64,000 nt of DNA from HXMU1420-2 sp017643305. Lineage in GTDB: Bacteria > Pseudomonadota > Alphaproteobacteria > Rhodobacterales > Rhodobacteraceae. Shown piece after piece: positions 28,040 to 36,499 of this stretch. The notes under the pieces are model-generated. The model was not told the DNA's origin. It was given only the letters and a program-made list of their open reading frames with translations, and searched no databases. The stretch lies in assembly GCA_965217135.1 (NCBI GenBank), contig OZ244249.1:2976001-3040000 (forward strand). The letters run 5' to 3'. Position numbers and translations under genes: made by a program. Position 1 is the first letter of the stretch, and each line of letters begins with the position of its first letter.

Positions 28040-28056
28040 CTGTATACAGTACACAG
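28040..28056. promoter_or_regulatory. Palindrome CTGTATACAG-TACACAG, candidate operator
   Basis: A perfect CTGTATACAG palindrome overlapped by a second TACACAG half-site lies 57 bases before the start of the binding-protein gene. TGTATACA-type sites are typical of GntR-family repressors. No such regulator is encoded in the window. Confidence 0.35.
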
Positions 28057-28291
28057 AACTGCATTGACGGGCACGAGTCAACGTTCCTTTGCGCCGGAGT
28101 TGGGGGGATCCGGGGATTTTCGGGCCCATCCCGGTTTTTGTAACACTTCTCACAAGCTAGCTGTCTGCGCTTCACGAGATTGCAAATTGAATGACAGATT
28201 TGAGTTTGGGCGTTTTCAATGAACCATAACCCGTGCGAGCACTAGAACATCACCCGGTCAACGGGACCAGCACAGGAGAGGGACAGCCGCC

Positions 28292-29538
28292 ATGATCAGC
28301 TATCTGGTACTGACATTGGCCTTGGGCGCGTTCTGTATGGTGGGGCAGCGTTTATCGCGCACAATTGTCACGGCCCCGATGGTGTTTCTCGGCATGGGTG
28401 TGCTGTTTGACTCCAGCGGGTTGATGGCGGATTTGGCCACGGAACAGGCGCTGCACCTGGTGGCCGAGATCACGCTGGTTGTACTGCTGTTTCTGGATGC
28501 CGCGCAGATCAACGTGACCGAACCACGCCACCGTTTCACCTGGCCCGCACGCATGTTTCTGATCGGCCTGCCCCTGTGCATCGTAATCGGGACCGTGGCT
28601 GGAACGGTATTGATGCCGGGTGTGCCGCTGGTTGTTGCCGCCTTGCTGGCCGCGCTCCTGGCCCCGACAGATGCTGCGTTGGGACAACCCGTGGTGACCA
28701 ACCCCGCTGTGCCGGACCGGCCGCGCCGGGCGCTGATCGTGGAAAGCGGGTTGAATGACGGGCTGGCGCTGCCGGTGATCTTCATGCTGACGGTTGCGGC
28801 GGCCCCTGTGCTGATGGCTCCGCCGGGCGGCTGGGCGTGGTATGGCATCAATCAGGTCACGCTGGGCCCACTGGTGGGGTTGAGCCTAGGCTATGTGGCC
28901 GCGCGCGTCCTTCTGTGGGCGAAGCGCACGGGTTTTACTTCAGACACTACGAAGGCATTGGCGCGCTGGCCTTGGCGGGCAGCGCGTATATGGCGGCTTC
29001 GGTTATAGGCGGCAACGGGTTTATCGCCGCCTTCTGCGCCGGGCTGGCCTTTGGCGCGCTGGTACGCGGGCGCTGTGCCTTTGTCTACGAATTCACCGAA
29101 AGCGAAGGCCAGTTTCTGAGCTAGGCGTCGTTTTTCCTGATGGGGGCCGTTCTCGTACCCGAGGCGGTGGCACATCTGACCTGGCCCATGGCGCTGCTGA
29201 TCCTCACCAGCCTGTTGATCGTGCGACCACTGGCGATCTGGCTGTCGCTGAGCTGGACCGATGCGGACCCGACCACGCGTCTGTTTTTTGGCTGGTTTGG
29301 CCCGCGTGGGCTGGCCACAGCCCTTTTTGCGCTATTGATCGTGGACCAGCTGGAACATGATCTGAACCACCTGATCCTGCACACCGCGATCAACGCGGTC
29401 TGGATCAGCGCCGTTCTGCACGGCATCACCGCTGCTCCGGCCGCCCGCTGGTATGGCGCAAGCATGCACCGCAACGCCCATCCCGGCGCGCTGAAACCCT
29501 TGCCGGAGGGAACAACAACCGGCCCCGTTTCGGGTTAG
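28292..29538 (+). pseudogene. Cation:proton antiporter, broken by frameshift and nonsense codon
   Basis: Three consecutive pieces together make one CPA1-type sodium/proton antiporter of about 415 residues. The first frame (28292-29008) carries the N-terminal helices, LLAPTDAALGQPVV and VESGLNDGLALP. Near 28950 the homology moves to another frame (EGIGALALAGSAYMAA, FIAAFCAGLAFGA). That frame meets a TAG at 29122 in place of an expected Trp (LS-stop-ASFFLMGAVLVPE) and then continues to 29538 through FFGWFGPRGLA. Two independent lesions make a sequencing error alone unlikely. The gene sits directly before the Rieske run, on the same strand. Confidence 0.85.
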
Positions 29539-29560
29539 GACCAAAATAGGAGAGCGATGA

Positions 29561-30751
29561 ATGACCCCCCATTCAGTAGCCAAACTCAGCAGTCTGAAGG
29601 ACCGCGATCCAACCTATGCGCTGGTCGGCGAAGTTGACCTGGTGGTTGTGCGCTGGGATGATGAGGTGTCCGTAATGTACGGGCGCTGTCTGCATCGCGG
29701 CGCGCTCATGTCCGACGGGTATGTCGACGGCAAAAACCTGATTTGCGGCCTGCATTACTGGGACTACCGGCTCGACAGCGGGGTCAGCGAATACAACAAT
29801 CATGAGGTCCTGCCCAAGTTCGAATCCTGGATTGACGGCGATGACATCATTGTCGATGCGGATGAAATCAAAGCCTGGGGCCGCGACCATCCGCAGCCCT
29901 TCGACCGGGATGCCTATCTGGGGCTTTATGCCGACACGTCCCACGGCACGGCGGAGGAACCACATAACGGGCTGATCCAGAACTACGCAAAATCAGGGCT
30001 CAGCAAGACCGGCACGGGCGGGCATCTTCCAGGCTCCAAGGTACAGGGCAAGATCGCCGAGGTGCGGGGGATCGAACCGGGGGTCAGCGCAATCTCTCCG
30101 CCCCGGTTTCCCGATTGGGACACTCCCGCGCAGATCAAGGACTTCGCTGACGAGGTGCGCGACCGCACTGGCGGCATTCCCATTGGTTACAAGCTGAGTG
30201 CGCAGCATATCGAAAGAGACATCGACGCGGCGCTGGAGGTCGGGGTGGATTACATCATCCTCGACGGGCGGGGTGGCGGCACTGGGGCGGCTCCAGTTCT
30301 GTTCCGTGACAATATCTCGGTCCCTACAATCCCGGCACTGGCCCGGGCGCGGCAGCATCTGGACCGTACGGCCCCGGATGTGTCGCTGGTGATCACCGGT
30401 GGGCTGCGCAAGCCCGGTGATTTCATCAAAGCGCTGGCGATGGGTGCGGACGCGATCGCGCTGTCGAACGCCCCGATGCAGGCGATCGGTTGCATCGCCA
30501 TGCGTGCCTGCCACACCAACAACTGCCCAGTGGGCATAGCCACGGAAAAGCCGCATCTGGTGAACCGGCTTGTGATCGAGAAATCCGCGCGGCAACTGGC
30601 GAATTTCTTCGAAGCGACGACGGAACTAATGCAGGTCATGGCGCGAGCCTGCGGGCATTCACACCTGTCGCAGTTCGGTGTGGTTGATCTGACCACAAGG
30701 AAAAAGGACATGTCGGACCTGTCCGGCGTCGCGTTTGGAGGTGTGGGATGA
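29561..30751 (+). CDS. Rieske / glutamate-synthase-like FMN fusion, apparently internally deleted
   Basis: In this 396-residue protein, residues 20-105 form a Rieske domain with C43-L-H45 and C62-GL-H65 as 2Fe-2S ligands. Residues 150-396 match the C-terminal half of the GltB-type FMN domain: KTGTGGHLPG, YKLSAQHIERDI, ILDGRGGGTGAAP, and a C-x5-C-x4-C 3Fe-4S motif ending CPVGIAT. From my knowledge of the family, relatives carry over 100 more residues between NYAKSGLSK and TGTGGHLPG, including the first part of the FMN barrel. Here the two are joined in frame near residue 149. It may be an inactive or remodelled enzyme. ATG 29561 follows AGGAGAG. The next gene overlaps by four bases. Confidence 0.8.
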   Translation: MTPHSVAKLSSLKDRDPTYALVGEVDLVVVRWDDEVSVMYGRCLHRGALMSDGYVDGKNLICGLHYWDYRLDSGVSEYNNHEVLPKFESWIDGDDIIVDADEIKAWGRDHPQPFDRDAYLGLYADTSHGTAEEPHNGLIQNYAKSGLSKTGTGGHLPGSKVQGKIAEVRGIEPGVSAISPPRFPDWDTPAQIKDFADEVRDRTGGIPIGYKLSAQHIERDIDAALEVGVDYIILDGRGGGTGAAPVLFRDNISVPTIPALARARQHLDRTAPDVSLVITGGLRKPGDFIKALAMGADAIALSNAPMQAIGCIAMRACHTNNCPVGIATEKPHLVNRLVIEKSARQLANFFEATTELMQVMARACGHSHLSQFGVVDLTTRKKDMSDLSGVAFGGVG

Positions 30752-31125
30752 GCGGGGGAGAAACCATTGTCTGGCTGGTCCAGATCTGGCTGACAGCCGG
30801 GGCCGTAGTGGCCGCGCTGTTCCTGCTCGTGGGCATCGACCGGATCGACGATGACGCGCGGGGGGCGTACGTGTTCCGCCCGCTTCTGGTGCCTGCGGTT
30901 CTGTTGATCTGGCCCCTGGTGCTGTGGCGCTGGTTCGTGTTGGAAACCGGGCGTGACCAATGGGCCGCGCGGCATCGCCCGCCCCGACGCCAGCATCTGG
31001 TTGCGGCAGTGGGCATGGCGCTGCTGATCGGCTTTTCCCTGATCGCGGGGCTGTCCATGCGGCAAATCTGGCCGGGCGACATTGCCCCACAGCAACTGAC
31101 ACCCCCGGCTGGAACGGAGGATTGA
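30748..31125 (+). CDS. Small three-helix membrane protein of the Rieske locus
   Basis: This 125-residue protein has hydrophobic helices near residues 8-28, 45-63 and 88-105 joined by basic loops (RHRPPRRQH). The family is not recognised. The ATGA overlap with the Rieske-FMN gene and the two-base gap before the ferric-reductase-like gene mark it as part of the operon. It is likely a membrane subunit or assembly factor for the redox proteins. Confidence 0.75.
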   Translation: MSGGETIVWLVQIWLTAGAVVAALFLLVGIDRIDDDARGAYVFRPLLVPAVLLIWPLVLWRWFVLETGRDQWAARHRPPRRQHLVAAVGMALLIGFSLIAGLSMRQIWPGDIAPQQLTPPAGTED

Positions 31126-31127
31126 GC

Positions 31128-32180
31128 GTGAAATACATCCCCGTCCAATGGAATCCCAACAAATGGTATTACGACGCGGCGCTGCTGGTCGGCGTGGTCC
31201 TGTTTCTTTGGGTGTTTCTGTACATAGCACCCGGCGCGTTGAGCCATGAAAGCCCGATAAACCCGCAAATCCACAATGCACGCGCCTTTGGGGCCTGCGC
31301 GTTCACTATGCTGACGGTGATCCTATGCATCGGCCCGCTGGCGCGACTGGATCGGCGGTTTCTGCCCCTGCTTTACAACCGGCGGCATTTCGGCGTGATG
31401 ACCTGCGCAGTGGCCATGACCCATGCGTTTTATGTGCTGAACTGGTATTTCGCATTTTCCGGCACCGACAAGTACGCCACCGTGTTCGAAGCCAATACCA
31501 GCTATGGCCAGATAGCCGGGTTTCCGTTTGAAAGCTTGGGCATCTTTGCGCTGATCTGCCTGATGATCTTGGCTGCAACCAGCCATGATTTCTGGCTGAA
31601 GTTCCTCTCCGCCCCGGTCTGGAAGTCACTACATTACCTGATCTACCCGGCCTATGCCGCCGTGGTCGGGCATGTGGCATTTGGCGTACTGCAGGACCAG
31701 CAGAACCTGACCTTTGCCTGGATGGTCGGTATCGGCGCGGGCACGGTGGCCGCGCTGCACATCGCTGCGGCGTTGAAGGAACGGTTTGCAGGTGACTATG
31801 CCGGCGGCGGGGCAGAGTGGATTGATATCTGCCCAACCTCCGCCATGACCGAAGGCTATGCCAAGATCGCCAAACTGCCCAGTGGCGAACGGGTGGCAGT
31901 GTACCTCAACGAAGGCAAGCTCAGCGCGATCTCCAACGCCTGTGCACATCAGAACGGCCCGTTGGGAGAAGGCAAGATTATCGATTGCCTGGTGACATGC
32001 CCCTGGCATGGGTTCCAGTACAACGTCACCAATGGCCAGTCGCCCGCCCCGTTCACGGAAAAAGTGCCAACCTACCGCGTGAAGGTGGAAAACGGCACCG
32101 TGCTGGTGCACCGGCAGGCCAATCCACCGGGCACCTATGTGGAACCGGTCCCGCTGGTGCATTTGGGGGGGATGGCATGA
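31128..32180 (+). CDS. Ferric-reductase-like membrane protein fused to a Rieske domain
   Basis: This 350-residue protein starts at GTG 31128, two bases after the upstream stop. About 1-230 hold six to seven helices with several conserved histidines (RRHFGVMTCAVAMTHAF, WKSLHYLIYPAY, VVGHVAFGVL), matching the ferric-reductase-like transmembrane domain that binds two haems. About 240-340 form a Rieske domain (NACAHQNGPLGEG, CPWHGFQYN). Fusing a cytoplasmic Rieske centre to a haem-bearing membrane domain suggests electron passage between soluble proteins and the membrane or periplasm. The next gene overlaps by four bases. Confidence 0.85.
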   Translation: MKYIPVQWNPNKWYYDAALLVGVVLFLWVFLYIAPGALSHESPINPQIHNARAFGACAFTMLTVILCIGPLARLDRRFLPLLYNRRHFGVMTCAVAMTHAFYVLNWYFAFSGTDKYATVFEANTSYGQIAGFPFESLGIFALICLMILAATSHDFWLKFLSAPVWKSLHYLIYPAYAAVVGHVAFGVLQDQQNLTFAWMVGIGAGTVAALHIAAALKERFAGDYAGGGAEWIDICPTSAMTEGYAKIAKLPSGERVAVYLNEGKLSAISNACAHQNGPLGEGKIIDCLVTCPWHGFQYNVTNGQSPAPFTEKVPTYRVKVENGTVLVHRQANPPGTYVEPVPLVHLGGMA

Positions 32181-32932
32181 AAAACAAAACTTTCTTCGTG
32201 GGCTACCTGCCCGTACCGAAGGCGCTGCGCGTGTTTCTCTGGGTCATCAGCGCCACGCTGGTCGTTGGCGCCGGAGCGGCAGGCTATGCCATTGGCACAA
32301 CGCAGGACGATCCGGGCACTGGCGCGTTCCGGTTCGATTATGGCCGCCAGACCGTGACGGGCGTGATAGAACTGACGCCCCTGCCTCTACTACATGTCAC
32401 GCAAGGCAACGACCGTATCCCGGCAGGGCGCACCTTGATGATGACAGCGGGTGGCAAGATGGGTGTGTTAGGCCGCGCCGCACCGCTGGAGGGCCAATTG
32501 GCCACCGCGTCCGGCGTGCTGCTGGAACGGGGCGATCTGGACATGCTGCAACTGCGCGGCGGTCGGAATGGCCTGAAGGCCGCGGAAGGCACGGTGGAGA
32601 CACCCGCGCCAGTGCCTCTGGGCCGGTGGAAGCTGGCGGGCGAAATCTGTGATGGCAAATGCCTGGCTGGCGCAATGCGGCCCGGGCGCGGTCTGGCGCA
32701 CAAAGCGTGCGCCAATCTCTGTCTGATCGGCGGCATTCCCCCAGTGTTTGTGTCCAGCCAGCCAGTGCAAGGCGAAGAGTTTCTGATGGTGATCGGCCCA
32801 GACGGGACCGAGATGCCACAGGCCGCCTATGACCGGGTCGGGCAGTATATCTCGGTCGAGGCGGACATCGCGCGGAATGGCGACCTTCTGGTCATGGCCA
32901 TTGATCCTGCCACGATGGAGGTGTTGGACTGA
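32177..32932 (+). CDS. Single-span membrane-anchored protein of the Rieske locus
   Basis: This 251-residue protein has one N-terminal membrane helix (residues 17-42); the remainder is predicted outside the cytoplasm. The soluble part contains a C-x3-C pair (EICDGKCLAG) and two more cysteines (HKACANLCLIGG), spaced like a metal-binding or disulfide-bonded motif. I do not recognise a known family. Its start overlaps the ferric-reductase-like gene and its stop overlaps the next small gene by one base, so it is firmly in the operon. It may be a periplasmic partner of the membrane reductase. Confidence 0.7.
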   Translation: MKNKTFFVGYLPVPKALRVFLWVISATLVVGAGAAGYAIGTTQDDPGTGAFRFDYGRQTVTGVIELTPLPLLHVTQGNDRIPAGRTLMMTAGGKMGVLGRAAPLEGQLATASGVLLERGDLDMLQLRGGRNGLKAAEGTVETPAPVPLGRWKLAGEICDGKCLAGAMRPGRGLAHKACANLCLIGGIPPVFVSSQPVQGEEFLMVIGPDGTEMPQAAYDRVGQYISVEADIARNGDLLVMAIDPATMEVLD

Positions 32933-33186
32933 TGCGACGCCTGTTCTGGATGCTTTTGATCATCGCGCTGGGGGCTGCGTTTTTCTACATTTCACGGTTC
33001 TGGGATTTCCGGCTGTGGGGGCGCGAGGGCCTTTTGGGCTTGGAATGGCTACGACCACAGGGCGGTTTGCTGGCCCGCTGGCTGCGCGGTACGGACCTGG
33101 CCCCTTTCGAATTGCTGATCTGGGTCGTGGGGGTCTTTCTGATCCTGACCGGGCTGCAAAAAATCTTTGACCGTTTCACACGCTGA
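32932..33186 (+). CDS. Small two-helix membrane protein of the Rieske locus
   Basis: This 84-residue protein has helices near residues 4-21 and 58-77 flanked by arginines. Its start overlaps the preceding stop (TGATG), and a 15-base gap with AGAGGAGC separates it from the Rieske-TPP gene. Family unknown. Confidence 0.7.
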   Translation: MRRLFWMLLIIALGAAFFYISRFWDFRLWGREGLLGLEWLRPQGGLLARWLRGTDLAPFELLIWVVGVFLILTGLQKIFDRFTR

Positions 33187-33201
33187 ATAAGAGGAGCACC
33201 A

Positions 33202-35175
33202 ATGGCGCAAACGTTGGACTGGATCCCGGTCGGGCATGTGGATGACTTGCCGGAAGGCCGGGTCAAGACAGTGACCGCGCGGACAACGTCGCTCTGCCTT
33301 TCGCATTTCGATGGCCAATGGGCCGCGATGGACAACCGCTGCCCGCATCAGGGCGGCCCGCTGGGCGAAGGCTCCATCGAAGAAGGCGTGGATGGCAAAT
33401 GCTGGATCCGCTGCCCTTGGCATGGCTGGGATTTCGACCCGCTGACAGGTGCCCCGCCGGGCGGGCATGAAGACACGGGCCAGCAACTGTATCCGCTGGA
33501 AATCCGCGATTGGGAGATTTTTGTTGGGCTGCAGCCGGAGCCTGATGCGCCGCGCACCGTGTCGGACACGATGGCCGAAACCATGGTAAACTGGGGCGTG
33601 CAATCGGTGTTTGGGATGGTCGGACATTCCAACCTGGGACTCGCCGAAGCCATTCGCAACCGCGTGGCGGACGGGCAAATTCGGTATTATGGCATCCGCC
33701 ACGAAGGCGCTGCAGCCTTTGCCGCGTCAGCCTATGGCAAGCTGACCGGGCAACCGGCGGCCTGTCTGGCCATAGCGGGCCCCGGCGCGACTAATCTGCT
33801 AACCGGCCTGTGGGACGCCAAAGTGGACCGCGCACCAGTGCTGGCGCTGACCGGTCAGGTTCAAACGCAGGTGTTCGGCCCCGGGGCATTTCAGGATATC
33901 GACCTGTCCTCGGCCTTTGACGCGGTCACGCGATTTTCGCAGACGGTCCTGTCCACGTCGAACCATTCGGAGCTGATGTCGCTGGCTTGCAAATCGGCAA
34001 TCGTGGAGCGCGACGTGGCGCATCTGATTTTTCCCGATGATGTGCAGACCATCCCGTCGGAAGCCGATGCGCGCGGGCCATCAGGCCGGGTGGGCACAGC
34101 CACCGTGCGCCCCGCCGCGGACGACCTGGCCGAAGCCGCGCGCATGTTAAGCGCTGCGCGCCGCCCGATCATCGTGATAGGCCACGGGGCGACCCCCTGC
34201 AAGGACGCGGTGATTGCTCTGGCCGAACGGTTGGGGGCGCCAGTGCTGACAACGTTCAAAGGCAAGGGGCTGATCCCCGATTGCCACCCGAACGCAGCGG
34301 GCGTGCTAGGGCGGTCGGGCACGCCAATTGCCAGCTGGTTCATGAATGAAGCGGACTTGATCCTGACGTTGGGGTCGTCGTTTTCCAACCACACGGGGAT
34401 CGAGCCGGGCAAGCCGATCATCCAGGTGGACTACGAGCGGATGCAACTGGGCAAATTCCACCCTGTCACCCTGCCTGTCTGGTCCGAAATCGGTGCGTTC
34501 TGCGCAGCTGTGGATCCGGTGCTGTCCCTGTCAGACGACCGCCCCGACCAGGTGGCGGAACTGGCCGCGCGCTGGACCATCTGGCGCGAAGAGAAAGTCG
34601 CGCGTCTGGCCGAAAGCCGGGATCAGGGCCTGCATGCCTATGCGATTTTCGAAGCGCTTAGCCGCCTTGCGCCAAAGGACGCGATCGTCGCGGTGGATGT
34701 GGGCAACAACACCTATTCCTTCGGACGCTATTTCGAAACCAGCGGCCAGCCAGTGCTGATGTCAGGCTATCTGGGTTCTATCGGCTTTGGCCTGCCTGCC
34801 GCGCTGGGGGCCTGGGCCGCGACGCAGGATTTCGACCATCTGCGCGGGCGCAAGGTGATATCGGTATCGGGCGACGGCGGGCTGGGGCAGTATCCGATGG
34901 AGCTGACCACCGCCGTGAAATACGGCATGGACATCACCCACATCCTTCTGAACAACGGCGAGTTGGGCAAGATTTCCAAGGAACAGCGTGCCGGGGAATG
35001 GCCGGTTTGGGAAACCTCATTGGTGAACCCCTCCTTCGCAGCGTTCGCCCGCCTGTGTGGCGCACATGGCCACAAGGTGACCGATGCCGAAGACATCGAC
35101 ACCGCCATTTCCGAGGCACTGGCCGTGGACGGCCCCGCGCTGGTGGAGTTCATGACGGATGCAGAGCTGGTCTAA
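33202..35175 (+). CDS. Rieske domain fused to a thiamine-pyrophosphate enzyme
   Basis: This is a 657-residue protein. Residues 1-110 form a Rieske domain (RCPHQGGPLGEG, RCPWHGWDFDP). Residues 115-657 have the three-domain fold of acetolactate synthase/benzoylformate decarboxylase enzymes: N-terminal PYR domain with the RHEGAAAFAASAY glutamate, central domain IIVIGHGATPCKDAV, and C-terminal TPP-binding GDGGLGQYPMELTTA with LLNNGELGK. Such enzymes cleave or form carbon-carbon bonds next to a carbonyl. A Rieske domain here suggests oxidative decarboxylation with electrons leaving through the iron-sulfur centre, perhaps to the membrane Rieske protein. Reaction and substrate are unknown. Confidence 0.88.
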   Translation: MAQTLDWIPVGHVDDLPEGRVKTVTARTTSLCLSHFDGQWAAMDNRCPHQGGPLGEGSIEEGVDGKCWIRCPWHGWDFDPLTGAPPGGHEDTGQQLYPLEIRDWEIFVGLQPEPDAPRTVSDTMAETMVNWGVQSVFGMVGHSNLGLAEAIRNRVADGQIRYYGIRHEGAAAFAASAYGKLTGQPAACLAIAGPGATNLLTGLWDAKVDRAPVLALTGQVQTQVFGPGAFQDIDLSSAFDAVTRFSQTVLSTSNHSELMSLACKSAIVERDVAHLIFPDDVQTIPSEADARGPSGRVGTATVRPAADDLAEAARMLSAARRPIIVIGHGATPCKDAVIALAERLGAPVLTTFKGKGLIPDCHPNAAGVLGRSGTPIASWFMNEADLILTLGSSFSNHTGIEPGKPIIQVDYERMQLGKFHPVTLPVWSEIGAFCAAVDPVLSLSDDRPDQVAELAARWTIWREEKVARLAESRDQGLHAYAIFEALSRLAPKDAIVAVDVGNNTYSFGRYFETSGQPVLMSGYLGSIGFGLPAALGAWAATQDFDHLRGRKVISVSGDGGLGQYPMELTTAVKYGMDITHILLNNGELGKISKEQRAGEWPVWETSLVNPSFAAFARLCGAHGHKVTDAEDIDTAISEALAVDGPALVEFMTDAELV

Positions 35176-35181
35176 GGTGGC

Positions 35182-36383
35182 TCAGCGGCCCACGCGAGAT
35201 GGCAAAATCGTCTGACGCGCGGCACGCAGGATCAAACGAGGCGTCCGACGGAGCACGGCGCGGAACAGGGCCGGGTATTCCGCCCGGCCTGCTAGCACGT
35301 CAAGGTACATACCTTTCAGCACGGTGGAGTTGCGGAAGGACCGCGCGAAACTGGCCTGCAAGGGGCGCGCGTAGATCACATGTCGGATCTGGCGCGCCAT
35401 GCGCAGGCCCCGATGCATGTCGAGCAACCGGGCGCGATAGAGATCCAGCGCGGTTGCGGGCGCATCGCTTGCCATGCCTCCACCGCGCTGAGCGCAGCGA
35501 ACTGGCCACTTTGCATGGCATGGGCGATGCCCTCGCCGGTCACAGGGTCCACCAGCCCCGCTGCATCCCCGGCCAGCAATACGGCCCCCTGCCCCGGCAC
35601 GGCGCGAAAATCCCCCACAGGCAGGAAATGGCCTTTTACGGTGCAGGCAGCTGAGGGGATGCCGCAGTCTGACAGGTAGCCGTCCAGCCCCGGCCGCATG
35701 TCGGGTGTTGGCGCCACCGGACCGCCCACACCCACCGTCGTGCTATGACGTTTCGGAAAGCTCCAGCCATAGCCGCCCTTGACAGCTCCAAAGCTGACCT
35801 GCAGATCCCCACCCGGACGCAGGTGCGGCGCGCCGGCCTCAACCTCCAGCGCGAAGCCGATGGTGGCCCGATCATATGCCTGCCCGAACAGCGCCCGTGC
35901 CACCGTGCTGTTGACCCCATCCGCGCCGATCAGAACGCGCCCGGTCAGGCGGGTGCCGTCGGCCAGCTCCAGGCAGATCGGGTCCGTCTCCACACTGGCG
36001 ATGCGCTGACCTGCAAAATCCACAGCCCCGGCAGCCAGGGCGAGATCACGCAGAGAGGCATCGAAAGTTCGCCGCATGGTGGTGAACATGGGCGGCACAT
36101 CCTGCATCCGGCCAAGTGAGGTGCCATGAAAGAAAAACTCCAGCGTGGAGTGCTGATCGAACAGGGCCATGTCAATGTCATGGCCGTGGATCACGTTGAA
36201 CACGTTGCGGGCACGCCCGGTGAAGAGGCCCCAGCAGAGCTTGTCTCGCGGAAACCGGGCCTTGTCGATCAGTGCCACTGTCAGCCTAGCTTTGGCCGCC
36301 GTTACCGCAGCAGAGGCTCCGGCAGGGCCCGCGCCCACCACCAGAACGTCAAAAGCGCGTGCGCTCACTGATGCGACAGCCAT
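35182..36383 (-). pseudogene. Geranylgeranyl-reductase-type flavoprotein with frameshift
   Basis: From ATG 36383 the minus strand reads FDVLVVGAGPAGASAAVTAA, then RDKLCWGLFTGRA and LLAGDAAGLVDPVTGEGI. These are the FAD-binding hallmarks of the geranylgeranyl-reductase/BchP-like group. At about 35465-35475 the homology leaves this frame and continues in another from MASDAPATALDLYRARLL to the stop at 35182. A one-base shift therefore separates the FAD domain from the C-terminal helices. Translated as it stands, the protein would lack about 90 native residues and gain an abnormal tail. The error could be real decay or a sequencing slip. It converges on the Rieske-TPP gene. Confidence 0.8.
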
Positions 36384-36498
36384 ATGATCCGGTCCAGTGA
36401 AGACAGGTATGCACCAGCACCGCGAGACCAAGCGCCACCCAGCTGGCTAGCGCGGCAGGTTCCGGCGCAAACTGCAAAGCGAGCTTGGCGGTAGACAT
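36349..36498 (-). CDS. Small membrane protein between creatininase and flavoprotein genes
   Basis: This 49-residue frame starts one base after the creatininase-family stop (TGA-C-ATG) and overlaps the flavoprotein start by 35 bases. It holds one hydrophobic segment, AALASWVALGLAVLVHT. The tight coupling supports expression, but the short length and lack of a known family keep confidence low. Confidence 0.45.
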   Translation of the reverse strand: MSTAKLALQFAPEPAALASWVALGLAVLVHTCLHWTGSYGCRISERTRF

Positions 36499-36499
36499 G

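Noticed and set aside
27027..28067. A 346-codon plus-strand frame
   Set aside because: It is antisense to the periplasmic binding protein, with a His/Arg-rich translation.
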